From Caryophanales bacterium UBA5455 (GTDB taxonomy: Bacteria; Bacillota_I; Bacilli_A; RFN20; CAG-826): 21,066 bases of DNA. A program made the position numbers and the translations under genes. The stretch lies in the NCBI GenBank assembly GCA_002427365.1, contig DIQT01000015.1, positions 141,746-162,811 of the forward strand, given 5' to 3'. Shown here piece after piece: positions 8,121 through 15,874 of the stretch. Position 1 is the first letter of the stretch. Each line of letters starts with the position of its first letter. The notes beneath the pieces were generated by a model, which was not told where the DNA came from, made no database searches, and was given only the letters and a program-made list of their open reading frames with translations.

Positions 8121-8428
8121 TACGCATTAATCGCGTCGATCGTTAAGCTTGTGTAAGGTTGACGATGACCGTATTTTCTTTTGTAATTGCTTTTGGCTTT
8201 GTATTTGAAGACAATAATTTTTTTGCTTTTGCCTTGTTTGACGACAGTTGCTTTAACAGTGGCGCCTTCGATATAAGGATTACCAACGGTTAATTTGTCA
8301 TCACTAATGAGTAAGACTTTGTCAAATGTGTAGGTTTCATTTTCATTAACATCGAGTTTTTCGACGTAAATGGTATCACCAACAGCGACTTTAATTTGCT
8401 TACCACCTGTTTCCAAAATTGCGTACAT
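8120..8428 (-). CDS. rplU: 50S ribosomal protein L21
   Basis: Early-assembly protein that binds 23S rRNA. The 102-aa protein starts MYAILETGGKQIKV, the hallmark opening, and ends with the basic region FKYKAKSNYKRKYGHRQPYTSLTI. I start it at ATG 8426-8428, which is 7 bases after GGAGG; the in-frame GTG three codons earlier is part of the ribosome site itself. It is the first gene of rplU-prp-rpmA and has a strong promoter and a structured leader upstream, which probably regulates it. Confidence 0.98.
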   Translation of the reverse strand: MYAILETGGKQIKVAVGDTIYVEKLDVNENETYTFDKVLLISDDKLTVGNPYIEGATVKATVVKQGKSKKIIVFKYKAKSNYKRKYGHRQPYTSLTIDAINA

Positions 8429-8528
8429 AACTTGCACCTCCTATGTATAATTCACTGAGACTCGCTATTGAGGTGTACTTTCGTAACTTTAACCTGGCCT
8501 ATGCGGTTGTAGCGCGTGAGGCAACAAC
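8429..8528 (-). promoter_or_regulatory. Structured rplU leader, likely an L21-type autoregulatory leader
   Basis: About 100 bases of transcribed leader. Visible pairing: CGCTA with TAGCG closes an outer helix; inside, AGGT pairs with ACCT, and TAC-GAAA-GTA forms a GNRA-type tetraloop hairpin. The core also holds CAACCGCATAGGCC. Known Firmicutes L21 leaders (Rfam L21_leader) lie in exactly this place and bind excess L21. I assign it from position and structure; I did not run a covariance model. Confidence 0.6.
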
Positions 8529-8534
8529 GTCAGT

Positions 8535-8563
8535 AATATACCATAAATCCACTCTCATAGCAA
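8535..8563 (-). promoter_or_regulatory. Promoter of rplU-prp-rpmA
   Basis: -35 TTGCTA (8563-8558), 17-base spacer, -10 TATATT (8540-8535) preceded by TGG, an extended -10. Predicted start near 8528, giving the structured leader. Confidence 0.75.
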
Positions 8564-8594
8564 CGAATTTCGCTTTTTTATGTAAAAAAACTCT

Positions 8595-9278
8595 TCAAGG
8601 CGCTTTTGGCCACTTATTTAGGGCAAATGAATAGTAAGTTTCCTTCGTAATAATGACGTGATCAACAAATGTTAGATCAAGTTTCTTCGCTTGGTCACGG
8701 ATTTGTTTCGTTGATAGTATATCACTATTTGATGGTGAAGCGATATTACTAGGATGATTATGGACGATAATAAACCCACTTGCGCCACTAATTAGAATTG
8801 GTTGAAAAATATCTTTTAGTTCAAGCGAAAAGCCTTTTGAAGTTCCTTCATAAATCCACTTCTCACTAATCCGCTGATGGGAGGCATCAAGCATAATTAA
8901 TAAAAGGTTTTCTCTTTTTCGCGCGTGAAATTCACTTGCGTAATGTTCATAGACAATCCGTGGATGATCAAATTTAATACTTTCAGTTGGTAATGTCTGT
9001 TGGAGGCGGCGCGCTAACGTTAAGGAAGCTAAAACTTTTAGGGCTTTTGCATTGCCAATTCCTTTTACTTTAATTTGATTTGGGTGTTCCATTAACGCGA
9101 GATTTGCTAACCCATGGTGAAAATAAATGAGTTCGTAGGCAAGTTGGAGCGCATTTTTTTCTTTAGTGCCACTACTTATAATAATGGCGAGGAGTTCAAC
9201 ATTAGATAGCGAGTTAATACCATAGGTTAGCGCCTTCTCACGGGGCCGTTCATTTGTTGTAATATCTTTAATTCGCAT
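8595..9278 (-). CDS. radC: RadC/YsnA-type JAB domain protein
   Basis: RadC family protein: historically called a DNA repair protein, but the cellular role is unsettled. The 227-aa protein has the N-terminal UPF0758 helix-hairpin-helix part (RPREKALTYGINSLSNVELLA, then GIGNAKA) and a C-terminal JAB/MPN metalloprotease-like domain with the metal motif HNHPS (about 173-177) followed by PSNSD. I start it at ATG 9276-9278, because that ATG shares one base with the stop of the 58-aa ORF upstream (TAATG), which implies coupling. It ends in TGA, the only TGA stop in the window, and the end fits the family length. No convincing terminator follows. Confidence 0.93.
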   Translation of the reverse strand: MRIKDITTNERPREKALTYGINSLSNVELLAIIISSGTKEKNALQLAYELIYFHHGLANLALMEHPNQIKVKGIGNAKALKVLASLTLARRLQQTLPTESIKFDHPRIVYEHYASEFHARKRENLLLIMLDASHQRISEKWIYEGTSKGFSLELKDIFQPILISGASGFIIVHNHPSNIASPSNSDILSTKQIRDQAKKLDLTFVDHVIITKETYYSFALNKWPKAP

Positions 9279-9454
9279 TAATTCCACGTAAACTTAAAGC
9301 CACCAGGAATTGTCGCGGTACCTTTATTTGACCTAAATAAGCGATAAATAATAACAATCATCACGCCAATCGATAAAATCGCCATGACCGTGGCAATTGT
9401 TACAAGTTCCCCAGCTTTAATCGTGCTTGCTTCTTCACTTGTTAGTTTTCGCAT
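9278..9454 (-). CDS. 58-aa single-pass membrane peptide coupled to radC
   Basis: Read from ATG at 9452-9454 to TAA at 9278-9280. The product opens MRKLTSEEASTIKAGEL, has one strongly hydrophobic segment (about residues 17-37), a basic patch (YRLFRSNKG) and ends ATIPGGFKFTWN. GGAGG lies 7 bases upstream, a good ribosome site, but it is buried in the hairpin described separately. The stop overlaps the radC start by one base. The start, spacing and coupling make it a likely real gene. I do not recognise a family. The acidic/hydrophobic N-terminus slightly recalls bacteriocin leader peptides, but there is no GG cleavage site, so a small membrane protein with its C-terminus inside or outside is the safer reading. 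Confidence 0.65.
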   Translation of the reverse strand: MRKLTSEEASTIKAGELVTIATVMAILSIGVMIVIIYRLFRSNKGTATIPGGFKFTWN

Positions 9455-9487
9455 AAAAAATCCTCCTACTCATTAAATAGGAGGATT
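9455..9487 (-). terminator. Terminator-like hairpin after valS that buries the next ribosome site
   Basis: Minus-strand stem AATCCTCCTA (9487-9478) / TAGGAGGATT (9468-9459), 10 perfect pairs with a 9-base loop, then a T run that ends directly at the ATG of the 58-aa ORF. It starts 19 bases after the valS stop. The 3' arm contains the GGAGG of that ORF. Confidence 0.8.
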
Positions 9488-9506
9488 AAGGTAATTGTTT
9501 CTAAAA

Positions 9507-12110
9507 TTATTGTAAGGCCGCTAGTTTTGCTTTCGCATTTTTTAGTTGCGCGGCATAGTTTTCTTGCTTTAGTTGTTCTTCTACAATTTTAGCTTCTGGC
9601 GCCTTTGCGATAAAGTTTGGATTCGAGAGCATTTTTTCACTCCGGATAAGTTCGTTTTCTAGTGTTTTAATTTCACTAAGTAATTTTCCTTTTAATGCTT
9701 CAAGATCAATATGCATTTCAATACCCATTTCGGCATCGATATAGTAGTACGTTGCGTATTTTGGATCAATCTTACTAACGATATTAATATTATCCGCAAA
9801 GCCGAACCGTTTTAAATATGGTAAGTAGGGCGTAAAGTCATAATTTAAATGCGCAAGGTATAACGTAATTGGTTCACTTGGTGTTAATTCATTTTCGACG
9901 CGGAAATTACGAATATCTTGAATCATCGTTAATAAAATATTTGTTTCTTTGATGGCCGTTTCATTGAAAAAACTCGCATCCGCTTCAGGATAACTTTCAA
10001 GCATAATCGAATCTAGATGTTCGGGCAAATGTAAGTAAATTTCTTCACTAATAAAGGGTGAAAAAGGATAAATCATCAGAATAATCGCTTTTAAGACATG
10101 ATATAAGACATTATGGGTCACTTCAATCGCCTTTATGTCATCGCCTTGAAGCGTTACTTTTGCTAATTCCAAATACGATGAACAAAAATCGTTATAAACG
10201 AAATTGTATAAATAGTTAGAGGCGACCCCAAAATCATATTTATCCATAAATTCACTAACACTAGCGATAACTTCATTAAGGCGGGCTAAGAGCCAAATAT
10301 CAAGAGTATTTAATTCTTGAACTTCAATTTTTCGCGGTGAAAAATCTTCCGGTAAATTAAGTAAGACAAAGCGCGCGGCATTCCAAATTTTATTTAAATA
10401 GTTTGCACTGCTCTTCACTTTTTGTTCAATAAAGCGCATATCTTGACCGGGGGAAGAATTTGTTGCTAAGAAGTAACGAAGCGCATCAGTGCCGTGATGA
10501 GCAATTACATCAAGGGGATCAATGCCATTACCTAGCGACTTCGACATCTTCCGGCCTTGTTCATCTCGAATTAAACCGTGTAAAACGACATCTTTAAACG
10601 GCGCGCGACCAGTAAAATGTAAGCCCAAGAAAATCATTCTTGCGACCCAGAAGAAAATAATATCGTATCCCGTCGACATTACATCAAGCGGATAGTATTT
10701 AGCTAAATCAACTGTGTCACTTGGCCAGCCAAGCGTGGAAAAAGCCCATAAGCCACTAGAAAACCATGTATCAAGGACGTCTTGGTCTTGCGTATAATTT
10801 TCATAATCTTTAGGCGGGTCCATACTAACGACAACTTCCCCGGTTTCGTTATGATAATACGCTGGAATCCGGTGTCCCCACCATAATTGCCGCGAAATTG
10901 TCCAGTCTTCAACATTTTCCATCCATTGGGTAAACGTTTTTTCAAATCGTTCGGGGTAAAAATTAACCCGGTTACTAGTTTGTTGATTCGCTAACGCGGC
11001 ATCCGCTAGTGGCCGCATTTTTATAAACCATTGTTTACTTAAATAAGGCTCAATAATCGCATCACTCCGTTCACTATGACCAACTTGATGAACGATATCT
11101 TCGATTTTAAGAAGATTTCCTTCTTCTTTAATTCGTTCAACGAGTAAATCACGGCAAACAAAGCGGTTTAATCCTTCATAAGGACCCGCTAGAGCGTTCA
11201 TTGATGCGTCTTTATTTAAACATACAGGCATCTTTAAACCATGCCGTTCCCCAATCGCAAAGTCATTTGCGTCGTGAGCGGGCGTACATTTCATCGCACC
11301 GGTACCAAATTCAATATCAACGTATTCATCAGCAATAATCGGAATTTCTTCGTTATTAGCGGGGTTAATAACACTTTGGCCAATATACTTTTGATAACGT
11401 TTATCGTTAGGGTTAACAACTACACAAACGTCACCAAACATCGTTTCTGGGCGTGTTGTTGCAACTTCTAAATAGCCTTCACCGGTACTAAGAGGATATT
11501 TAAAATAATAAAACTTTCCGTGTTCTTCTTTATGAATGACTTCAATATTACTTAAGGCGGTACCTAAGACGGGGTCCCAGTTAATAATCCTTTCCCCTTG
11601 ATAAATAAGGCCTTCATTATATAAATCAACAAAAACTTTTCTAACCGCGTAATTAAGCCCTTCATCAAGCGTAAACCGTTCGCGGCTATAATCGACCATA
11701 ATTCCCATTTTCGCCCATTGGGAGTGGATAATATCGCTATGTTCTTCTTTCCATTTCCATGCTTCGCCTAAGAAAGCTTCGCGGCCAATTTTAAAGCGGT
11801 CGGTTCCTTGAAGCGCTAAGCGATGATCAACCCGGGCTTGGGTCGCGATACCAGCATGGTCCATGCCAGGAAGCCATAAAACATCATAGCCTTGCGCTTT
11901 TTTATAACGCGCTAAAATATCTTGAATTGTATTATCCCAGCTATGACCTAAATGTAAAACCCCTGTTACGTTTGGAGGAGGAATAACCATTGAAAATTTT
12001 GGCTTATGGCTATGTTCATCGGCTTTAAAATAACCGGATTTTTTCCATGCTTCATATTTGCCTTCTTCAACCGCGGCGTGATCATATCTTGTTGCTAGTT
12101 CTTTTTTCAT
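9507..12110 (-). CDS. valS: Valyl-tRNA synthetase
   Basis: Class I synthetase that charges tRNA-Val. The 867-aa protein has PPPNVTG followed by the HIGH-type signature HLGH (53-56), the CP1 editing domain, the KMSKS loop (about 519-523), the anticodon-binding helices, and the C-terminal coiled-coil arm (about the last 65 residues, rich in Lys, Glu and Leu). I start it at ATG 12108-12110, with GAGG 6 bases upstream. An in-frame ATG 36 bases earlier lies inside the T-box terminator hairpin and would give an odd extension. Expression is controlled by the valine T-box leader just upstream. In B. subtilis folC follows valS; here it is absent. Confidence 0.98.
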   Translation of the reverse strand: MKKELATRYDHAAVEEGKYEAWKKSGYFKADEHSHKPKFSMVIPPPNVTGVLHLGHSWDNTIQDILARYKKAQGYDVLWLPGMDHAGIATQARVDHRLALQGTDRFKIGREAFLGEAWKWKEEHSDIIHSQWAKMGIMVDYSRERFTLDEGLNYAVRKVFVDLYNEGLIYQGERIINWDPVLGTALSNIEVIHKEEHGKFYYFKYPLSTGEGYLEVATTRPETMFGDVCVVVNPNDKRYQKYIGQSVINPANNEEIPIIADEYVDIEFGTGAMKCTPAHDANDFAIGERHGLKMPVCLNKDASMNALAGPYEGLNRFVCRDLLVERIKEEGNLLKIEDIVHQVGHSERSDAIIEPYLSKQWFIKMRPLADAALANQQTSNRVNFYPERFEKTFTQWMENVEDWTISRQLWWGHRIPAYYHNETGEVVVSMDPPKDYENYTQDQDVLDTWFSSGLWAFSTLGWPSDTVDLAKYYPLDVMSTGYDIIFFWVARMIFLGLHFTGRAPFKDVVLHGLIRDEQGRKMSKSLGNGIDPLDVIAHHGTDALRYFLATNSSPGQDMRFIEQKVKSSANYLNKIWNAARFVLLNLPEDFSPRKIEVQELNTLDIWLLARLNEVIASVSEFMDKYDFGVASNYLYNFVYNDFCSSYLELAKVTLQGDDIKAIEVTHNVLYHVLKAIILMIYPFSPFISEEIYLHLPEHLDSIMLESYPEADASFFNETAIKETNILLTMIQDIRNFRVENELTPSEPITLYLAHLNYDFTPYLPYLKRFGFADNINIVSKIDPKYATYYYIDAEMGIEMHIDLEALKGKLLSEIKTLENELIRSEKMLSNPNFIAKAPEAKIVEEQLKQENYAAQLKNAKAKLAALQ

Positions 12111-12130
12111 TGTGCACCTCGCTTTATAAA

Positions 12131-12336
12131 ATAAAAAAACGTCCATTAAGGACGCTTAGCGCGCGGTACCACCTTACTTCATCATTCTTGATGCACTTCA
12201 TTAAATCCTTATCGCGGATCACGCTAGTTCCCTAGAGGCTCGATTACGACTTTCAATTAAGTTATTGATTCAACTTTCACCTTTGTTGAACTCGCTATGC
12301 AATAGAGCTTAATTTACTCCTTAATGTCAACGCCTA
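12131..12336 (-). promoter_or_regulatory. Valine T-box leader of valS
   Basis: This roughly 310-base non-coding stretch (12111-12421) is mostly a T-box riboswitch that senses uncharged tRNA. The minus strand has the T-box sequence AAGGTGGTACCGCG at 12175-12162, whose UGGU-type core pairs with the tRNA end. Upstream is Stem I with an AGTA motif near its 5' side (GGAGTAAATTAAG) and a likely specifier GTC (12250-12248), a Val codon followed by a purine, within TGAAAGTCGTAATCG. The overlapping frame GTA would also read as Val, so valine is safe either way. Confidence 0.93.
12133..12154 (-). terminator. Regulated terminator of the valS T-box
   Basis: Stem CGTCC (12154-12150) / GGACG (12144-12140) with a 5-base loop, then seven T. 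It follows the T-box sequence directly and competes with the antiterminator. Confidence 0.88.
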
Positions 12337-12342
12337 TTTATA

Positions 12343-12371
12343 AGTATACGCTGTTTAACTAAAATCAACAA
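12343..12371 (-). promoter_or_regulatory. Promoter of the valS leader
   Basis: -35 TTGTTG (12371-12366), 17-base spacer, -10 TATACT (12348-12343). Predicted start near 12336, just before Stem I of the T-box. Confidence 0.6.
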
Positions 12372-12375
12372 TCGA

Positions 12376-12400
12376 ATATTTAACAACTTTTATTAAATAT
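12376..12400. repeat. AT-only inverted repeat between the membrane protein gene and the valS promoter
   Basis: ATATTTAA and TTAAATAT, 8 perfect pairs around a 9-base loop, 21 bases after the membrane-protein stop. There is no T run, so it is at best a weak terminator; it could be an operator, since it lies just upstream of the valS -35. Confidence 0.35.
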
Positions 12401-12421
12401 CTACTAATTAATTACTATGAA

Positions 12422-12766
12422 TTAACCAATAAACAACTTAAGGGCTAAATTGATAACAATTTCACTTGGAGCGGGCTTTAAAATGATAAAAAGCATTGGG
12501 AAGAAACCAAGCGCAATTAGTAAATACATCCCAATTAAAATATAAATATTATGCTTCCTTTTCGCTTGTTCTTTGGGATCAAGATAAAGAATTAACATAA
12601 TACTATAAATTATAATTAAAATTGAGGCACTAAAAATACGTAACCATAAAGGAATCCATAAGGTGAATTCGTGCGTGTTAAATAGAAAAATAACCGCCAT
12701 TAAAAGTAGTAGAGCACTAACAATTGTGTTAATTAATTCCGAAGTCCGGAGTTTCTTCGCTTTCAC
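12422..12766 (-). CDS. Small multi-pass membrane protein, unknown function
   Basis: A 114-aa hydrophobic protein with about three membrane segments (roughly residues 13-30, 38-62 and 73-97), a basic N-terminus (MKAKKLR) and a basic loop (KEQAKRKH) between segments two and three, which suggests that both face the cytoplasm. The start is GTG at 12764-12766 with AGGAAG a few bases upstream, and it overlaps the end of engB by 38 bases in another frame. Such an overlap plus coding-like composition after the engB stop supports a real gene in the lon-engB unit. I do not recognise a family; no catalytic motif is visible. Confidence 0.7.
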   Translation of the reverse strand: MKAKKLRTSELINTIVSALLLLMAVIFLFNTHEFTLWIPLWLRIFSASILIIIYSIMLILYLDPKEQAKRKHNIYILIGMYLLIALGFFPMLFIILKPAPSEIVINLALKLFIG

Positions 12767-13355
12767 TTTCTTCCTGCCAAGCTTCGATTTGTGCTTGGAC
12801 TCCTTTCATTGATGATTTATCTAAGGCACTCGTTAAAATTATCGGAACATCAATATCACCAAAAGCATTAGTTAAATTTTTCTTAATCGCTGCCTTCTTC
12901 TTTTGATTTAATTTATCACATTTTGTAAGGATTAGGGCAAAAGGAATACCTTGTTCCATTAAAAACTGGTAAAAATCGATATCATCACTTGTTGGGATGT
13001 GGCGTGAATCAACTAAAAAGAGGACACCGTTTAAATAAGGATTTTCAAAAAAATAAGTTTCCATCATCTTGCCAAAGTTAATTAACGCTTGTTGACCCCG
13101 AGAGGAATATCCATATCCTGGAGCATCAACGATATAAAAGGCATTATCAACACTAAAATAATTTAACAGTGTTGTATGACCTGGCTTCGAGGATGTTTTC
13201 GCTAAATTTTTATTATCACAAAGCGCATTAAGTAAGGAAGATTTACCTACGTTGGATTTTCCAACGAATAAATATTCACGCTCAAAAGCATCTGGCCGCT
13301 CATTAAACGTCGGCGCAGACTTAATAAATTCGGTTTTACGAAAATTAATGGCCAT
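12729..13355 (-). CDS. engB: Ribosome biogenesis GTPase EngB (YsxC/YihA)
   Basis: Essential small GTPase needed for late 50S subunit assembly. The 208-aa protein has G1 GKSNVGKSS (32-40), a threonine-containing G2 region (KPGHTT), G3 DAPGYGY (77-83) and G4 TKCD (144-147), all in the order and spacing of the family, plus an acidic C-terminal tail (EEESESEETPD-like). The ATG lies one base after the lon stop and has no strong ribosome site, so it is likely coupled to lon. The lonA-ysxC pairing is the same as in Bacillus subtilis. Confidence 0.96.
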   Translation of the reverse strand: MAINFRKTEFIKSAPTFNERPDAFEREYLFVGKSNVGKSSLLNALCDNKNLAKTSSKPGHTTLLNYFSVDNAFYIVDAPGYGYSSRGQQALINFGKMMETYFFENPYLNGVLFLVDSRHIPTSDDIDFYQFLMEQGIPFALILTKCDKLNQKKKAAIKKNLTNAFGDIDVPIILTSALDKSSMKGVQAQIEAWQEESESEETPDFGIN

Positions 13356-13356
13356 T

Positions 13357-15738
13357 TTACGCTAAGCGAGCGCGGTTGCCCTTTTCTTTTCCGTTCTTAA
13401 TATTAGTTGTTAATTCAATAATGTCATTATTTACGACAACTTCATCGGTTAACGCTAATTCAACCGCATCACTAACTTTATCAATTAAGACGATTTCTAA
13501 CCCTTTTGTTACTTCTTCAGGTAATTTTTTCAAATCGATTTCGTTTTGCCGAGGGACTAAGACTTTTTTAATGCCGGCCCGTAAAGCACCGGTGGCTTTT
13601 TCACGGACACCGCCAATCATTAAAGCGTTACCCATTAAGGAAACTTCGCCCGTCATCGCGAAATCCTTATTAACTTTTCGACCAGTTAAGGCACTAACAA
13701 TCCCAACGGCCATTGCTACACCGGCGCTATTACCATCTTTTGGTGCCGCGTCAGGGAAGTGAATATGAATGTTAATTTCATCAAAAATCCGTGGATCAAT
13801 GCCATAATTTCTGGCAAATGAACGAACGTGCGCCATCGCAATCGCACCGCTTTCCTTCATCATATCTTTTAAGTTACCGGTCACACTAACTTGACCGCTG
13901 CCAGGGACTTGTGTTGTCACTTCAATTGGTAAAATATCTCCACCAACGCCACCAACAACTGCCATACCCGTTACAACACCAACTTTATCTTCGGTTTGTT
14001 TCCGATTACTTCTCACAAGTTCATCGCCTAAGTACGCCCGTACTTCGTCGACACCAAGTTTAAAGGTTGGCTTTTTATCTGTTAAGATTTCAACGGATAA
14101 TTTCCGTAAAATCATCGCAATTTTCTTATCTAAGCCGCGGACACCCGCTTCAAGCGTGTAGTGGCTAATAATTTCGATGACAGCATCACGCGAAAATTCA
14201 ATTTCATAGCTTTCTAAGCCATGTGCCTTAATTTGATTAGGAATTAAATGATTAAGCGCGATATTTATCTTTTCATCTTCGGTATATGGTGGTAAGTAAA
14301 TTAATTCCATCCGATCTTGTAAGGCGGGTGGAATGTTTTCAACGTAGTTTGCGGTCGCGATAAACATAACGTTACTTAAATCGTATGGTTCTTCGATATA
14401 GTGATCGACAAATTCATTATTTTGTTCGGGATCAAGTACTTCTAATAAAGCGCTAGAAGGGTCACCTTGGGCGCTTGAAGATAATTTATCAACTTCATCA
14501 AGGACAAAAACGGGGTTAATCGTACCAGCTTTGGTCATTTCTTTAATAATCATCCCAGGAGATGCGCCAACATATGTCCGTAAGAAACCACGGATTTTTG
14601 CTTCATCATCCACGCCACCTAAACTTGATTTAACTAATTTCCGGTTTAATGCGCGGGCAATTGACTTGGCAAGCGAGGTTTTACCAGTTCCTGGTTCCCC
14701 ATAGAAACAAATAATTGGGGTATGCGAGTCATTTGTCATCTTTTTAACGGCAATATATTCGACAATCCGTTCTTTTGGTTCTTTTAAGCCATAATGGTCT
14801 TCATCAAGCACCTTTTTAACGTTTTCAATATCGTTATTATCTTCACTTTTTTGCCAGTATGGAACTTTTAATAACCAATCAATATAATCTAACGCTCTTG
14901 AACGGTCATTATCATTTCCACCAAGCCGCCGCATTTCTTTTTTAACGCGCCGTTTGATTTCTTTGGGATAAGGGTTGTTATTTATTTTATTAAGAATTTC
15001 TTCGGTTGTATCTAAATCGTCGTCGTCATCATCTTCTTCAAGCCGATCTTCATTAGCTTCTTCTTTAACTTTTTTGCTTAACGAGGAAGCAATCGAACGA
15101 ACGGTATCTTGTTGTTTGGAGCCGGTTAAAAAATCAAGAACAGTTTGAAGCCGTTTAATTACATCAAGTTCTTCAAGAATAACTTGTTTTTGTTCGGTAC
15201 TATTAATGACGTAGGCGCCAGCGTAGTCGGCGAGTTCACTTGGTGTTAACGCACCACTAAGCATTTTATTAACTGTTTCACTTGGCGCTTTATAATTAAT
15301 TTTAGAAGAATCTTCGAGTAAGGAAATTAAATCTTTCGCTAGAGCTTTTTCTTCTTCCGCATCCAAATGAACTTCTTCAAGAATTTCAATATCAGCTTTC
15401 CAGCCTTCATTTTCCGTTAAAATAGCATTAGAAATATGAACCCGAGCAATTGGTAAAACTTCAATCGTTATATATGCATTCCGTTGTTGGCGTTCAACAA
15501 TTTTAACAATCGTTCCAACCGCAAAAACATCTTCAAATTCCGGTTCTTGGGTCGAATATGTTTTTTGGGCGGTAACGATTAAATACTTGTCATCTTGTTC
15601 AAAAGCGACATTAATAGCTTGAACGGTCGCATCACGGCCGGCATCAATATTTGTTACTTCGTCAATTGGTAATAAAACTTGACCGCGTGTAAAAATAATT
15701 GGGACTTGTTTTAATGGGGTTTGTTTTTGTTTTGACAT
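13357..15738 (-). CDS. lon: ATP-dependent protease Lon (LonA type)
   Basis: Cytoplasmic hexameric protease that removes misfolded and regulatory proteins. The 793-aa protein has the N-terminal LON substrate domain (about 10-200), a helical linker, the AAA+ domain with Walker A GEPGTGKT (about 345-352) and Walker B VFVLDEVDK, and the serine-lysine protease domain: the Ser lies in DGNSAG (about residue 670) and the Lys in GGVREK exactly 43 residues later, the same spacing as S679 and K722 in E. coli Lon. A run of six Asp in an acidic stretch (about 230-245) sits between the N-domain and the AAA+ domain. I start at ATG 15736-15738, 7 bases after GGAGG; the longer in-frame form starts with TTG and lacks a ribosome site. 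Confidence 0.97.
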   Translation of the reverse strand: MSKQKQTPLKQVPIIFTRGQVLLPIDEVTNIDAGRDATVQAINVAFEQDDKYLIVTAQKTYSTQEPEFEDVFAVGTIVKIVERQQRNAYITIEVLPIARVHISNAILTENEGWKADIEILEEVHLDAEEEKALAKDLISLLEDSSKINYKAPSETVNKMLSGALTPSELADYAGAYVINSTEQKQVILEELDVIKRLQTVLDFLTGSKQQDTVRSIASSLSKKVKEEANEDRLEEDDDDDDLDTTEEILNKINNNPYPKEIKRRVKKEMRRLGGNDNDRSRALDYIDWLLKVPYWQKSEDNNDIENVKKVLDEDHYGLKEPKERIVEYIAVKKMTNDSHTPIICFYGEPGTGKTSLAKSIARALNRKLVKSSLGGVDDEAKIRGFLRTYVGASPGMIIKEMTKAGTINPVFVLDEVDKLSSSAQGDPSSALLEVLDPEQNNEFVDHYIEEPYDLSNVMFIATANYVENIPPALQDRMELIYLPPYTEDEKINIALNHLIPNQIKAHGLESYEIEFSRDAVIEIISHYTLEAGVRGLDKKIAMILRKLSVEILTDKKPTFKLGVDEVRAYLGDELVRSNRKQTEDKVGVVTGMAVVGGVGGDILPIEVTTQVPGSGQVSVTGNLKDMMKESGAIAMAHVRSFARNYGIDPRIFDEINIHIHFPDAAPKDGNSAGVAMAVGIVSALTGRKVNKDFAMTGEVSLMGNALMIGGVREKATGALRAGIKKVLVPRQNEIDLKKLPEEVTKGLEIVLIDKVSDAVELALTDEVVVNNDIIELTTNIKNGKEKGNRARLA

Positions 15739-15750
15739 AATTTTCCTCCA

Positions 15751-15796
15751 AACTAGTGTTTTTTTCGTAAGATTAATCATATTTATCAACTAGTGT
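15751..15796 (-). repeat. Two 9-base direct repeats in the lon leader
   Basis: AACTAGTGT occurs at 15751-15759 and again at 15788-15796, 37 bases apart, one near the predicted transcription start and one abutting the lon ribosome site. The core ACTAGT is self-complementary, so the copies could pair in RNA or serve as two sites for a regulator. No match to the CIRCE or CtsR heat-shock operators is visible. Confidence 0.5.
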
Positions 15797-15802
15797 ATTC
15801 TA
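15797..15802 (-). promoter_or_regulatory. Candidate extended -10 of lon
   Basis: TGA-TAGAAT on the minus strand has the TGn extension; no good -35 is seen 16-18 bases upstream. Predicted start near 15790, leaving a leader of about 50 bases. Confidence 0.4.
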
Positions 15803-15847
15803 TCATATCTTAAGTTTAATTAATAATAAGTGATAATCAAAATTTAG

Positions 15848-15874
15848 TGCATTTTTTTGTGCATTTTGTTGCTA
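15848..15874 (-). repeat. Tandem TGCATTTT-type repeat upstream of lon
   Basis: GTGCATTTT is written twice, 12 bases apart, on the plus strand in an otherwise gene-free stretch (15739-15894) between the lon start and the tig terminator. It lies upstream of the lon -10, where an activator or repressor could bind. The pattern is partly T-tract, so chance is possible. Confidence 0.3.

Noticed and set aside
8443..8634. Plus-strand 63-aa ORF opposite the rplU leader
   Set aside because: It covers the rplU promoter and leader and the radC end on the other strand; the RNA structure and promoter explain the sequence better.
12111..12146. Extended valS start in the T-box terminator
   Set aside because: The ATG lies in the terminator loop region and the T run would encode an odd FLF tract; the ATG at 12108-12110 has a proper ribosome site and matches the family start.
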